Assembly: GCA_036562385.1 (NCBI GenBank) | Contig: DATCKG010000009.1 | Coordinates: 1 to 43,593, forward strand | DNA length: 43,593 nt | Origin: DATCKG01 sp036562385 | Lineage (GTDB): Bacteria; Bacillota; Sulfobacillia; Symbiobacteriales; Symbiobacteriaceae | Direction: 5' to 3' | In this document: piece after piece, positions 8,550-15,718 of the stretch | Position numbering within the stretch: the stretch's first letter is position 1 | Layout of the letters: every line of letters begins with the position of its first letter | Position numbers and translations under genes: made by a program | Notes under the pieces: model-generated | What the model was told of the DNA's origin: nothing | The model's database searches: none | Seen by the model: only the letters and a program-made list of their open reading frames with translations

Positions 8550-8578
8550 ATGCTAGCATCGCTTCGAATATCTGTCAA
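8550..8578 (-). promoter_or_regulatory. Sigma-A promoter of the ArsR/DUF4173 operon
   Basis: Minus strand consensus TTGACA (8573-8578), 17-base spacer, TAGCAT (8550-8555), about 40 bases upstream of the ATG at 8509. Confidence 0.75.
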
Positions 8579-8661
8579 GAAAGGAAACGCGCAAGAGCGG
8601 TCCCGCAGCCCGGACACAGGGCAGATGGTCAGGCAGGCGGGAGCAAAGACACGAGGGTCGG

Positions 8662-8690
8662 TTGCCTTTCGTTTCAAGGGTTGATATTCT
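8662..8690 (+). promoter_or_regulatory. Probable promoter of the DUF554 gene
   Basis: TTGCCT (8662-8667), 17-base spacer, TATTCT (8685-8690), about 50 bases upstream of the ATG at 8743. Confidence 0.5.
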
Positions 8691-8742
8691 GTACACAATT
8701 AGTTCTTTCCGCAGCACAGGACCGCAACGTGGAGGCGCAAGT

Positions 8743-9435
8743 ATGATCGGTCTCGGAACGCTTGCCAATGTCAGTACAGTGGTGCTGGGCGGTACCCTTG
8801 GCAGCTTTGTCCTGCCCCGCATTCCAGAACGGGTCAGCCAGACCACCATTCAGGCCCTGGGTCTCGGCGTGGTGCTGATGGGTTTGCAAATGGCCTGGGG
8901 TACGGAGCACCTGCTACTGGTGCTGGTCTCCTTGGCCATCGGGACCGTGATGGGGGAACTGATGCGAATCGAGGACAGGCTCAACCGCTTTGCCCAAAAG
9001 CTCGAGCAGCTTCCCTTTGCCGGAAAGGGGGAGTTCTCCAAAGGATTTGTCCAGGCCACGCTGCTGTTTTGCGTGGGTGCGATGGCGATCCAGGGCGCCC
9101 TCCAGGACGGGCTGCGGCACGACCCTTCCCTGCTGTACGTCAAATCGGTGCTGGACGGCATCAGCTCCGTCATGCTGAGCTCCGTGATGGGGCCCGGCGT
9201 GATCCTTTCCGCCGTGCCGATCCTCCTGTACCAGGGGGCCATGACCCTGGGGGCCAGCGCCCTCAGCAAGGTGCTGACCGACGCGCTGATTCAGGAGATC
9301 GGTGCGGCAGGCGGCCTGATGGTGATGGGGATCGGGTTGAACCTGGCAGCAGGCACGCAGATCAGGGTGGCCAATATGCTGCCGGCTCTGGTGGTGGTGC
9401 CGGTTCTCGCCGCCCTGGCCGGCGCGTACCTGTAG
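8743..9435 (+). CDS. DUF554 family membrane protein
   Basis: A 230-residue membrane protein that opens MIGLGTLANVSTVVLGGTLGSF and contains LVLVSLAIGTVMGELMRIEDRLNRF, KGFVQATLLFCVGAMAIQGALQDG and LDGISSVMLSSVMGPGVILSA. These are the conserved blocks of the YqgA/YdfK (DUF554) family, and the length is normal. Seven or so membrane segments are visible. The family has been suggested to be a transporter but its substrate is not established. The ATG at 8743 follows GTGGAGGCG. It shares a terminator with the convergent Rrf2-type gene. Confidence 0.9.
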   Translation: MIGLGTLANVSTVVLGGTLGSFVLPRIPERVSQTTIQALGLGVVLMGLQMAWGTEHLLLVLVSLAIGTVMGELMRIEDRLNRFAQKLEQLPFAGKGEFSKGFVQATLLFCVGAMAIQGALQDGLRHDPSLLYVKSVLDGISSVMLSSVMGPGVILSAVPILLYQGAMTLGASALSKVLTDALIQEIGAAGGLMVMGIGLNLAAGTQIRVANMLPALVVVPVLAALAGAYL

Positions 9436-9441
9436 GGACGG

Positions 9442-9480
9442 AAACCCCCGGAAGGCCCTTCAGCGGGCTTCCGGGGGTTT
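9442..9480. terminator. Bidirectional terminator between DUF554 and Rrf2 genes
   Basis: AAACCCCCGGAAG-GCCC / GCGGGCTTCCGGGGGTTT hairpin. It ends in a T-run on the plus strand and an equivalent run on the minus strand, so it can serve both convergent genes. Confidence 0.8.
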
Positions 9481-9882
9481 GCCGTGCCAGACGGGGGGAG
9501 ACTGCGCCATCGCGGCTTCGGAAAGCCGGGTACTCCCCAGATATTCGTAGACCTTGTCTTCCAGCGCTTCCAGCACCCCACCGAAGAGGCAACCTGGAAA
9601 CGCGCAGGTGCTGCGTCCCAGGGGACAGGTCTCCACCGTGCGGGGGCCTTCGATTGCCTCGTAGATCTCCAGCAGCGTGATGGTGTCAGCCGGCCGGGCC
9701 AGGGCAAAGCCGCCCCGGGGCCCCCGTTCGGAGCGGGCCAGTCCGGCCTTCACCAGGCGCTGCATGGCCTTGGCGAGGTGCGCCTCGGAGGCGCCCACGG
9801 TGCGGGCGATCTCGCCGGCGGTAAGCAGGCGGTCACTGTTGCGCGCCAGGAGTGCCATGCTGTGGAGGGCCAGGGAGGCCAT
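9460..9882 (-). CDS. Rrf2-family Fe-S regulator (NsrR/IscR-like)
   Basis: A winged-helix protein of at least 140 residues: ALHSMALLARNSDRLLTAGEIA, recognition helix SEAHLAKAMQRLVKAGL, wing RGPRGGFALARPADTITLLEIYEAIEG. Three cysteines in CPLGRSTCAFPGC (C-x6-C-x4-C) are in the place where NsrR and IscR bind their cluster. The first ATG (9882) lacks a ribosome site. In frame upstream are codons for IVRFSE, which align with the usual Rrf2 N-terminus, and AAGGGGGTGA lies a little further up, so translation may start at a rare ATC near 9900. It lies downstream of hcp on the same strand and probably represses it in response to nitric oxide or redox change. Confidence 0.85.
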   Translation of the reverse strand: MASLALHSMALLARNSDRLLTAGEIARTVGASEAHLAKAMQRLVKAGLARSERGPRGGFALARPADTITLLEIYEAIEGPRTVETCPLGRSTCAFPGCLFGGVLEALEDKVYEYLGSTRLSEAAMAQSPPVWHGKPPEAR

Positions 9883-9985
9883 TTCGGAAAAACGTACGAT
9901 GTTGGCCGTGGGCTCACCCCCTTCAACCAGCGCACGGAGTGGTACCTGATCACCTTCTTGTTTACCCGGCGGTTCTCCTGCTGGC

Positions 9986-11626
9986 TCATCCCAGGATCGC
10001 CGCCAGATCCTCCTCCGGAGTGGTGATGGGCATCAAGTTGAACTGCTCCTGCAGGATTTGCAGCGCCGCGGGGGTCAAAAAGGCCGGCAGGCTGGGTCCC
10101 AGCCGGATGTTGCGGACACCCAGGTAGAGCAGGGAAAGGAGAATGGCCACCGCCTTTTGCTCGTACCAGGACAGGATGAGGGAGAGGGGGAGTCCGTTGA
10201 TGTCGGTGCCAAAAGCCTTGGCCAGCGCCAGGGCGATCTGAACGGCGGAGTAGGCGTCGTTGCACTGGCCCACATCCAGCAGCCGCGGGATGCCGCCGAT
10301 ATCGCCGAACTGCAGCGTGTTGAACCGGTACTTGCCGCAGGCCAGGGTGAGGATCACGCAGTCGGAAGGCACCTGCTTGGCCAGCTCGGTGTAGTAGTTC
10401 CGGCCGGGCTTGGCGCCGTCGCAGCCGCCGATCAGGAAGAAGTGGCGGATGGCGCCCCGCTTGACGGCGTCGATCACCTGATCGGCTACGCCCAGCACCG
10501 CATGGTGCCCGAACCCCACCATGATGGTCTTTTCCGGCTCATCTTCCGGGAATCCCGGGCTGGCCAGGGCCGCTTCGATCACCGGAGTGAAGTCCCGGTT
10601 GGCAATGTGGACCACGCCAGGCCACTGCACCAGGCCACTCGTGAAAATCCGGCCCTTGTAAGACTCCCGGGGCTCCTGGATGCAGTTGGTCGTCATCAGG
10701 ATGGCGCCGGGGAAGCGGTCAAACTCGTCCCGCTGGTTCTGCCAGGCGCTGCCCCAGTTGCCCACCAGGTGCGGATACCGCTTCAGTCCCGGGTAGGCGT
10801 GGGCCGGCAGCATTTCCCCGTGGGTGTAGACGTTGATCCCCGTGCCCTCGGTCTGCTTCAGCAGTTCCTCCAGATCCTTCAGATCATGACCGGAAACCAG
10901 GATGGCATGTCCCTTCACCGGGGTGATCCGCACCCGGGTGGGGACCGGCTGGCCATAGGCGCCGCTGTTGGCCTGGTGGAGCAGTTCCATGGTCCGGATG
11001 TTCACCCTGCCCGCTTCCAAGGCCAAACCCAGAAGCTCTTCGGCGGTCAGATCCCGGGTGAGCAGGTCCAGGGCCTTGAAGAGGAAGGCATAGATCTCAT
11101 CGTCTTCGTGCCCGAGGATGGCGGCGTGGTCTGCGTAGGCCGCGATGCCCTTCAGGCCGTAGGTGACCAACTCCTGCAGGCCGACAATATCTTCCCCTTT
11201 CTGCCGGAACCGCTCCGTCAGCGCGATCCCGGCCGCCTGATCCAGCATCTCCGCCACGGTGGTCCCCGGCCGCCAGGCGGCAGGGCCGCCCAGAGTCTCG
11301 GGAACCTCTCCGGCTTCCTGGCAGGCCGCCTCGTACAGCGCCCGGGCCTGATCCTTCACGACAGCCGCCCGGGTGACCCAGTCGGCCACGTTCTCCGGGT
11401 CAAAATTGACGTTGGTCACGGTGGTGAAAAGGGCCTCGATCACAAATTGGCCGATGCCGCGATCCAGCCGGCCCCGCTGGACCGCCCTGTGGGCGTACAT
11501 GCCGATCCCCTTGACCGCATAGACCAGCAGGTCCTGGAGCGCGGCGGTGCGGGGATCCTTGCCGCACACGCCCATGACCGTGCATCCGGTGCCTTTCGAT
11601 CGCTGTTCACACTGGTAGCAGAACAT
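9986..11626 (-). CDS. hcp: Hydroxylamine reductase (hybrid cluster protein)
   Basis: A 546-residue hybrid-cluster protein. In vitro this family reduces hydroxylamine; in cells it is linked to nitric oxide and nitrosative-stress handling. The N-terminal cysteines Cys3, Cys6, Cys15 and Cys21 (C-x2-C-x8-C-x5-C) form the cubane-cluster site of the type found in anaerobes. Later blocks GTGINVYTHGEMLPAHAYP, NCIQEP, GGCDG and TLACGKYRF carry hybrid-cluster ligands. The ATG at 11626 follows AGGAGGG at good spacing; the longer frame is not needed. A perfect 11-base inverted repeat just upstream and an Rrf2 regulator downstream point to nitrosative-stress control. Confidence 0.95.
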   Translation of the reverse strand: MFCYQCEQRSKGTGCTVMGVCGKDPRTAALQDLLVYAVKGIGMYAHRAVQRGRLDRGIGQFVIEALFTTVTNVNFDPENVADWVTRAAVVKDQARALYEAACQEAGEVPETLGGPAAWRPGTTVAEMLDQAAGIALTERFRQKGEDIVGLQELVTYGLKGIAAYADHAAILGHEDDEIYAFLFKALDLLTRDLTAEELLGLALEAGRVNIRTMELLHQANSGAYGQPVPTRVRITPVKGHAILVSGHDLKDLEELLKQTEGTGINVYTHGEMLPAHAYPGLKRYPHLVGNWGSAWQNQRDEFDRFPGAILMTTNCIQEPRESYKGRIFTSGLVQWPGVVHIANRDFTPVIEAALASPGFPEDEPEKTIMVGFGHHAVLGVADQVIDAVKRGAIRHFFLIGGCDGAKPGRNYYTELAKQVPSDCVILTLACGKYRFNTLQFGDIGGIPRLLDVGQCNDAYSAVQIALALAKAFGTDINGLPLSLILSWYEQKAVAILLSLLYLGVRNIRLGPSLPAFLTPAALQILQEQFNLMPITTPEEDLAAILG

Positions 11627-11663
11627 GGCGTCCCTCCTACTCCCCGGCAGCGGGGGCGTTTCC

Positions 11664-11687
11664 ATTTCGGTATTTTAATACCGAAAT
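11664..11687. promoter_or_regulatory. Palindromic operator upstream of hcp
   Basis: Perfect inverted repeat of ATTTCGGTATT and AATACCGAAAT separated by TT, 38 bases upstream of the hcp ATG. It is AT-rich against a GC-rich background. Its size and symmetry resemble the 11-1-11 sites of NsrR-type Rrf2 proteins, though with a 2-base centre. Confidence 0.65.
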
Positions 11688-11742
11688 ACCTCAATAGCCA
11701 TGGAGCGGAGGCCGTAGTTTCCGCTCCTGCGCTAGGAGGCCA

Positions 11743-11760
11743 TCCGCTGGCGCCAACGGA
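11743..11760. repeat. Imperfect palindrome in the hcp upstream region
   Basis: TCCGCTGGC / GCCAACGGA, matching at 8 of 9 positions. A separate hairpin, GGAGCGGA / TCCGCTCC, lies at 11702-11727. Both are between the chemoreceptor terminator and hcp; their purpose is unknown. Confidence 0.35.
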
Positions 11761-11815
11761 CTAGGAGCCCTTCCCCAAATGGCGTGGGAACGAGGGCAGG
11801 CCGAAAAACAGAGGC

Positions 11816-11840
11816 CGCGGCCCTGGGTGACAGGGCCGCG
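11816..11840 (-). terminator. Terminator of the chemoreceptor gene
   Basis: CGCGGCCCTG / CAGGGCCGCG perfect 10-base stem with a 5-base loop. On the minus strand it is followed by TCTGTTTTT. Confidence 0.85.
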
Positions 11841-11859
11841 GGCTTCACAGAGCCGGCAC

Positions 11860-13719
11860 TCAGTACTTCAGCCGTGCCAGCTGTTGCTTGGTGGCTTCGG
11901 TTGCCTGGGACAGGCTTTGGGCAAGGCTGGCCACCTTTTCCGCCTCCGCCGTGACCTTCTGCACGTGGGCCAGCACCGCTTCCGCTGTCCGGGCGTTTTG
12001 CTGCGAGATGGCGGCCACTTGTTCCACCAGTCCGATGACCTGTTCGGCGCTGGCAGACATCTCCTCGGTGGCGGCGCTGTTTTCCTCCGTGACCGCTGCC
12101 ACGTTGTCGAAGGTGGTGACCAGTCCGGACGCCTTGTGCTCGGCATCGGCGATCAAACGGGCGATTTCGTTCAGATCGTTGACAGCCCGCTCCACGACGG
12201 TCAACAGCTCCTTGAGGCTCTGGCCTGCCTTCTCAGCCAGTGCGCTGCCTCGTTCCGTCTCCTCCCGTTCCGCTTCCATGGCCTCCATAGCCTTGCGAGT
12301 CCGGTCCTGGATGTCTGACACCAGGGCGTTGATGCTCTCCACCGAAGCTGCGGACCGTTCGGCCAGTTTCCGTACCTCATCGGCCACCACCGTAAAGCCC
12401 CTTCCGTGTTCGCCGGCCCGGGCGGCCTCGATGGCGGCGTTGAGGGCCAGCAGGTTTGTCTGGTCCGCAATCTCCGCGATGACGTTGGTGATCTCCCCGA
12501 TCTTGGCGGAGAGGTGGGCCAGTTCCGTCATCATGGCGGTGGTCTGATTGACCGACTCCCGAATCCGGGTCATGCCGGCCACGGTTTCGGCAATGACGGT
12601 TGCGCTGCTGCGGGAAGATTCGGCCGCTTCCGAAGTGGCCCTCGCGACGGTTTGCGCGTAGCTGACCACCTGCCGCAGGGTTTCACCCGCTTCGTTCAAC
12701 AGTTGGACCGCTTCCTGTACGTCGGCGGCTGTTCGCTGCGACCCGTCGCTGATCTGCTGGATGGTGATTCCCAGCTGTTCCACGGTGGAGCGCATCTCCT
12801 CCGCTGCTCTGGCCTGCTGGGCAGCATCCGCTGCCACGCCGCGGACAGCCTCCGAAGCCTGGCGGGCGCTGGCCGTGGAGGCTGCCGATGCGCTGGAGAG
12901 GGACTGGGCGATGCTCTCTGTGGTATCCGCTGTCGTCGCGACATCGGCGACCAGGTTCCGCAGCTGGCGCATCATCCGGTTGAAGCTTTCGATCAGGTGT
13001 CCGATTTCGTCGGAGGGACCCGACCGTGAGACCTGCAGGGTCAGGTCGCCGGATGCCACAGCGTCGGCGGTGGCAGTCACATGCCGGATGCCCTGCACCA
13101 GGAACCGGGCGAGCAGCAGGCCCACCACCAGTGCAGCGGCACAGACCGTTGCCAGGGCGATCAGCAGGATGCGGCGGGCCCTGTCGGCCATGGCGGCCGC
13201 CGCAGTGGCTGCCTCCTGACTCAGGTTGTTCAGATGAGTGTGTAGCTGGTCCGTCTGGGCGATTGCCTCCTTGAGGAGATCCCCCGCATAGTCCCGGACC
13301 ATCTGTGCAGCCTGATCAAGGCGGTTCGAAGCAGCGAGATCAAAGGCGGACTCCACCTGGGCCTGGTAGGCTGCCACCGTGTCCCGGATTGCATCGACCA
13401 TCAAGCGGATCTCTTCGTGCGTGACCAGGGAATCCAACTCGTCCAGGGCGTTTGTCACGCTGTCTGCCGCCTGCCGGTGGTCCTCCGCGGCGGCAGCGTT
13501 GTCGGTGGCAATCCGTTCATACAGGTCGGACGACTGCCGGTACAGTTGCGCCAGGATGTAAGAGACGGTGGCGCTGGCCGGTGCCAGATGGTTGGCTACC
13601 TGTTCGTACTCCGCAAGGGCCCTTTCCAGGCGGTTGGCCGTAAAAAGTCCTGTCGCCGAGATCCCCAGGGCCACCACCGTAAAGGCGGCCGCCAGTTTGG
13701 CCGTCAACGACATGCGCAT
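11860..13719 (-). CDS. Methyl-accepting chemotaxis protein
   Basis: A 619-residue transmembrane chemoreceptor. The first membrane segment is LTAKLAAAFTVVALGISATG. A helical sensor region of about 150 residues (4-helix-bundle-like, rich in Ala, Asp and Gln) follows. The second segment is ILLIALATVCAAALVVGLLL. Then come a HAMP linker (LVQGIRHVTATADAVASGDLT) and a long coiled-coil signalling domain. The conserved hairpin tip is LLALNAAIEAARAGEHGRGF followed by VVADEVRKLAERS. The ATG at 13719 follows GGAGGTCCAAC. No other chemotaxis gene is nearby, so the stimulus cannot be inferred. Confidence 0.95.
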   Translation of the reverse strand: MRMSLTAKLAAAFTVVALGISATGLFTANRLERALAEYEQVANHLAPASATVSYILAQLYRQSSDLYERIATDNAAAAEDHRQAADSVTNALDELDSLVTHEEIRLMVDAIRDTVAAYQAQVESAFDLAASNRLDQAAQMVRDYAGDLLKEAIAQTDQLHTHLNNLSQEAATAAAAMADRARRILLIALATVCAAALVVGLLLARFLVQGIRHVTATADAVASGDLTLQVSRSGPSDEIGHLIESFNRMMRQLRNLVADVATTADTTESIAQSLSSASAASTASARQASEAVRGVAADAAQQARAAEEMRSTVEQLGITIQQISDGSQRTAADVQEAVQLLNEAGETLRQVVSYAQTVARATSEAAESSRSSATVIAETVAGMTRIRESVNQTTAMMTELAHLSAKIGEITNVIAEIADQTNLLALNAAIEAARAGEHGRGFTVVADEVRKLAERSAASVESINALVSDIQDRTRKAMEAMEAEREETERGSALAEKAGQSLKELLTVVERAVNDLNEIARLIADAEHKASGLVTTFDNVAAVTEENSAATEEMSASAEQVIGLVEQVAAISQQNARTAEAVLAHVQKVTAEAEKVASLAQSLSQATEATKQQLARLKY

Positions 13720-13900
13720 GGTTGGACCTCCGTATGTTGCGAAGTTGCTGAGTAAGTCTACTAACAAACACATTTTCTTTGACACCAACCAAGGAAAATC
13801 CTGGCGCACCGTCCGTGTTCGCACTTGATCAAATTCAGCGACCATCTAAACCCGCCGCGGCGGTCCCCGGCGGGGAGACGGCGTCAATGAAATGAAATGG

Positions 13901-13923
13901 GGCCGGGGCGTGGGGCCCCGGCC
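13901..13923 (-). terminator. Terminator after the metallophosphoesterase gene
   Basis: GGCCGGGG / CCCCGGCC stem, followed on the minus strand by ATTTCATTTCATT. The T-content is moderate. Confidence 0.55.
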
Positions 13924-13944
13924 TTCTGACACCGCTCGGACGGC

Positions 13945-14676
13945 CTAGAGGATCCGGACAGGGGTGAAGTCTACCTGATCGCATGCCACCAGGCGGTACT
14001 GGATGCCGTTTCGCTCCCCCTGCAGGGCACGGTACCGGCCTCCCGGGCCGTGCAGGTGCCCGTACACGCACCAGCGCACGCCGCCGAAGGACTCCAGCAA
14101 TTCCGTAAACCCTGTAGGCTCGTGGTCCTCGGCCACCGGTGGGTAGTGCAGCATCACCAGAAAATGCTGGGCCCCCAGCCGCCGTCCCGCCTCCAACGAA
14201 AGCCGGAGGCGACCGATCTCACGGAGGTAGATCTTGTGGTTGTGCGCCTCGTCTTCTCCCCAGGATCGGTCGCCGGGGGTAATCCAGCCGCGGGTGCCGC
14301 AGACCGCCACGGGCCCTTCCAGGCCCGGTGTCGCCTCCGGAGGCAGCAGAACCGCGTCGTTCTGGATAAACTGGATGGTGTTAAGAGGCAGCGACCGCAG
14401 TTTCCGGAGCGACTGCCACCAGTAATCGTGGTTGCCCTGGATCAAGAGCTTCTTGCCCGGGAGTCGGTCCAGTTCCCGGAGGTCCGGCTCCGCCTCCTGT
14501 AAGGTCATGGCCCATGAGATGTCGCCGGGCACCAGGACATAGTCGTCCGGGGCCACCGTGGCCTTCCAGTTTTCAAAAAGGGGACCGGGATGTCCCTGCC
14601 ACTGGGGACCGAAGACGTCCATGGGCTTGTTGGAGGCGAAACTGAGGTGTGTGTCGCCCACTGCATAGATGGCCAA
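13945..14676 (-). CDS. Calcineurin-like metallophosphoesterase
   Basis: A 243-residue phosphoesterase with the five metal-binding signatures in order: GDTHLS near the N-terminus, PGDISW, QGNHDYWW, the single His in MLHYPP and the final GHLHGPG. The start is a TTG at 14676 (LAIYAVGDTH). It leaves the usual short strand before the first Asp and follows AAAGGAG. The frame is open 16 codons further up with no better site. Substrate unknown; possibilities include phosphodiesters or nucleotides. No operon partner is visible. Confidence 0.85.
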   Translation of the reverse strand: MAIYAVGDTHLSFASNKPMDVFGPQWQGHPGPLFENWKATVAPDDYVLVPGDISWAMTLQEAEPDLRELDRLPGKKLLIQGNHDYWWQSLRKLRSLPLNTIQFIQNDAVLLPPEATPGLEGPVAVCGTRGWITPGDRSWGEDEAHNHKIYLREIGRLRLSLEAGRRLGAQHFLVMLHYPPVAEDHEPTGFTELLESFGGVRWCVYGHLHGPGGRYRALQGERNGIQYRLVACDQVDFTPVRIL

Positions 14677-14883
14677 GGTCCTTTGGGCTCCTTTCTGCCG
14701 AAAACAAAGGGATCTAGGCACCAAGCCTACTGGATCGGTGGGCCGCGGTCAAGTGCCGCTGGGAAGCGATGGAGCCTGTCTGCTGGAGGAAAAGTCTATG
14801 GATGCCTCGAATATAAAATCGGCCTTAACTTTGTCGCAACGGCTCTTGACCACTGGACACACCACTTGTCAGGAGGCTCTTCT

Positions 14884-15651
14884 ATGATCAGGCAACGGCT
14901 CTCGGTCCTGCTGGTTTGCTTGGCGGTGTTGTGCGGCTGTGCCACGACTCCGGAAGGAGCCCGGCTGGAACTGGAGCGACTGAACCGGCCCTACTCGGAA
15001 GAAGGGTTTCTGCGCAGTGCCCGGGAAGGAGATTCCAGATCCGCCGCACTTTACCTCAGAGCGGGGATGGATCCGAACACGGCCGACCGGCATGGCGTGA
15101 CCGTCCTGATGATGGCCGCCGCCAGCGGCGATCTCCGGAGCGTCAAGATGCTGTTGGCGGCCGGAGCCAATCCGCAGGTGCGCAACGAGGCAGGCTGGAC
15201 CGCCCTGACCTATGCGGAACGCCACGGCCAGACCGAGGTGGCCAATCTCCTCCGAGAGGCGGGAGCCGGGGGCAGCCAGCAGGAATTTCGGGATGAGCTG
15301 GCCCGACAGGGCATTACCTTCAATCCCGACCAATTCCTGGCGGTGGCCCGTAGACGGCCGGATCTGATCCTGACGTACGTGGCTGCCGGGGCGAATCCCG
15401 AGGCCCGGGACAGCGATGGCGTGACGGCTCTGATGCTGGCGGCCGCAGCCGACCGGCCCGAGGTGGTTCGGGGGCTCTTGAGCCTGGGGGTGGACGTCAA
15501 CGCCCGGGATGTGCGTGGATGGACCGCCCTGACCTACGCAGAGGTCCGGGGCGCCCGCCGGGTGGTGGAGCTGCTTCGCCAGGCCGGGGCCGTGGGCGGC
15601 GCATATGAGGCATCGGCCGCGGAAGACATCCTCTCTCCCGCAGGCCGTTGA
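14884..15651 (+). CDS. Ankyrin-repeat lipoprotein
   Basis: A 255-residue protein. A lipoprotein signal peptide ends in VLCGC, so the mature protein would begin at a lipidated Cys and sit on the outer face of the membrane. Two similar modules follow, each with a DxxGVTxLMxAAAxxxxxxVxxLL ankyrin repeat and then a GWTALTYAExxGxxxVxxLLRxAGA repeat. A non-repeat linker (QQEFRDELARQGITFNPDQF) separates them. This suggests internal duplication. The ATG at 14884 follows CAGGAGG. The binding partner is unknown. It is transcribed alone and ends in a hairpin shared with the convergent LtaS-like gene. Confidence 0.88.
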   Translation: MIRQRLSVLLVCLAVLCGCATTPEGARLELERLNRPYSEEGFLRSAREGDSRSAALYLRAGMDPNTADRHGVTVLMMAAASGDLRSVKMLLAAGANPQVRNEAGWTALTYAERHGQTEVANLLREAGAGGSQQEFRDELARQGITFNPDQFLAVARRRPDLILTYVAAGANPEARDSDGVTALMLAAAADRPEVVRGLLSLGVDVNARDVRGWTALTYAEVRGARRVVELLRQAGAVGGAYEASAAEDILSPAGR

Positions 15652-15676
15652 GTCTCTCTGAAATGGAAACAGGAAC

Positions 15677-15709
15677 GGCCGGTGGCGCTGCTGCTCAGCA
15701 CCGCCGGCC
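15677..15709 (+). terminator. Terminator after the ankyrin lipoprotein
   Basis: GGCCGGTGGCGCTG / CAGCACCGCCGGCC stem with one wobble and one mismatch, followed by TGGTTTGATTT. Confidence 0.6.
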
Positions 15710-15718
15710 TGGTTTGAT

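Noticed and set aside
10058..11764. 568-residue plus-strand frame over hcp
   Set aside because: Antisense of hcp; it also crosses the hcp operator, so it is not a gene.
13740..13840. Sigma-D type promoter for the chemoreceptor
   Set aside because: The AT-rich stretch has no convincing TAAA-N15-GCCGATAA match, so I did not list it.
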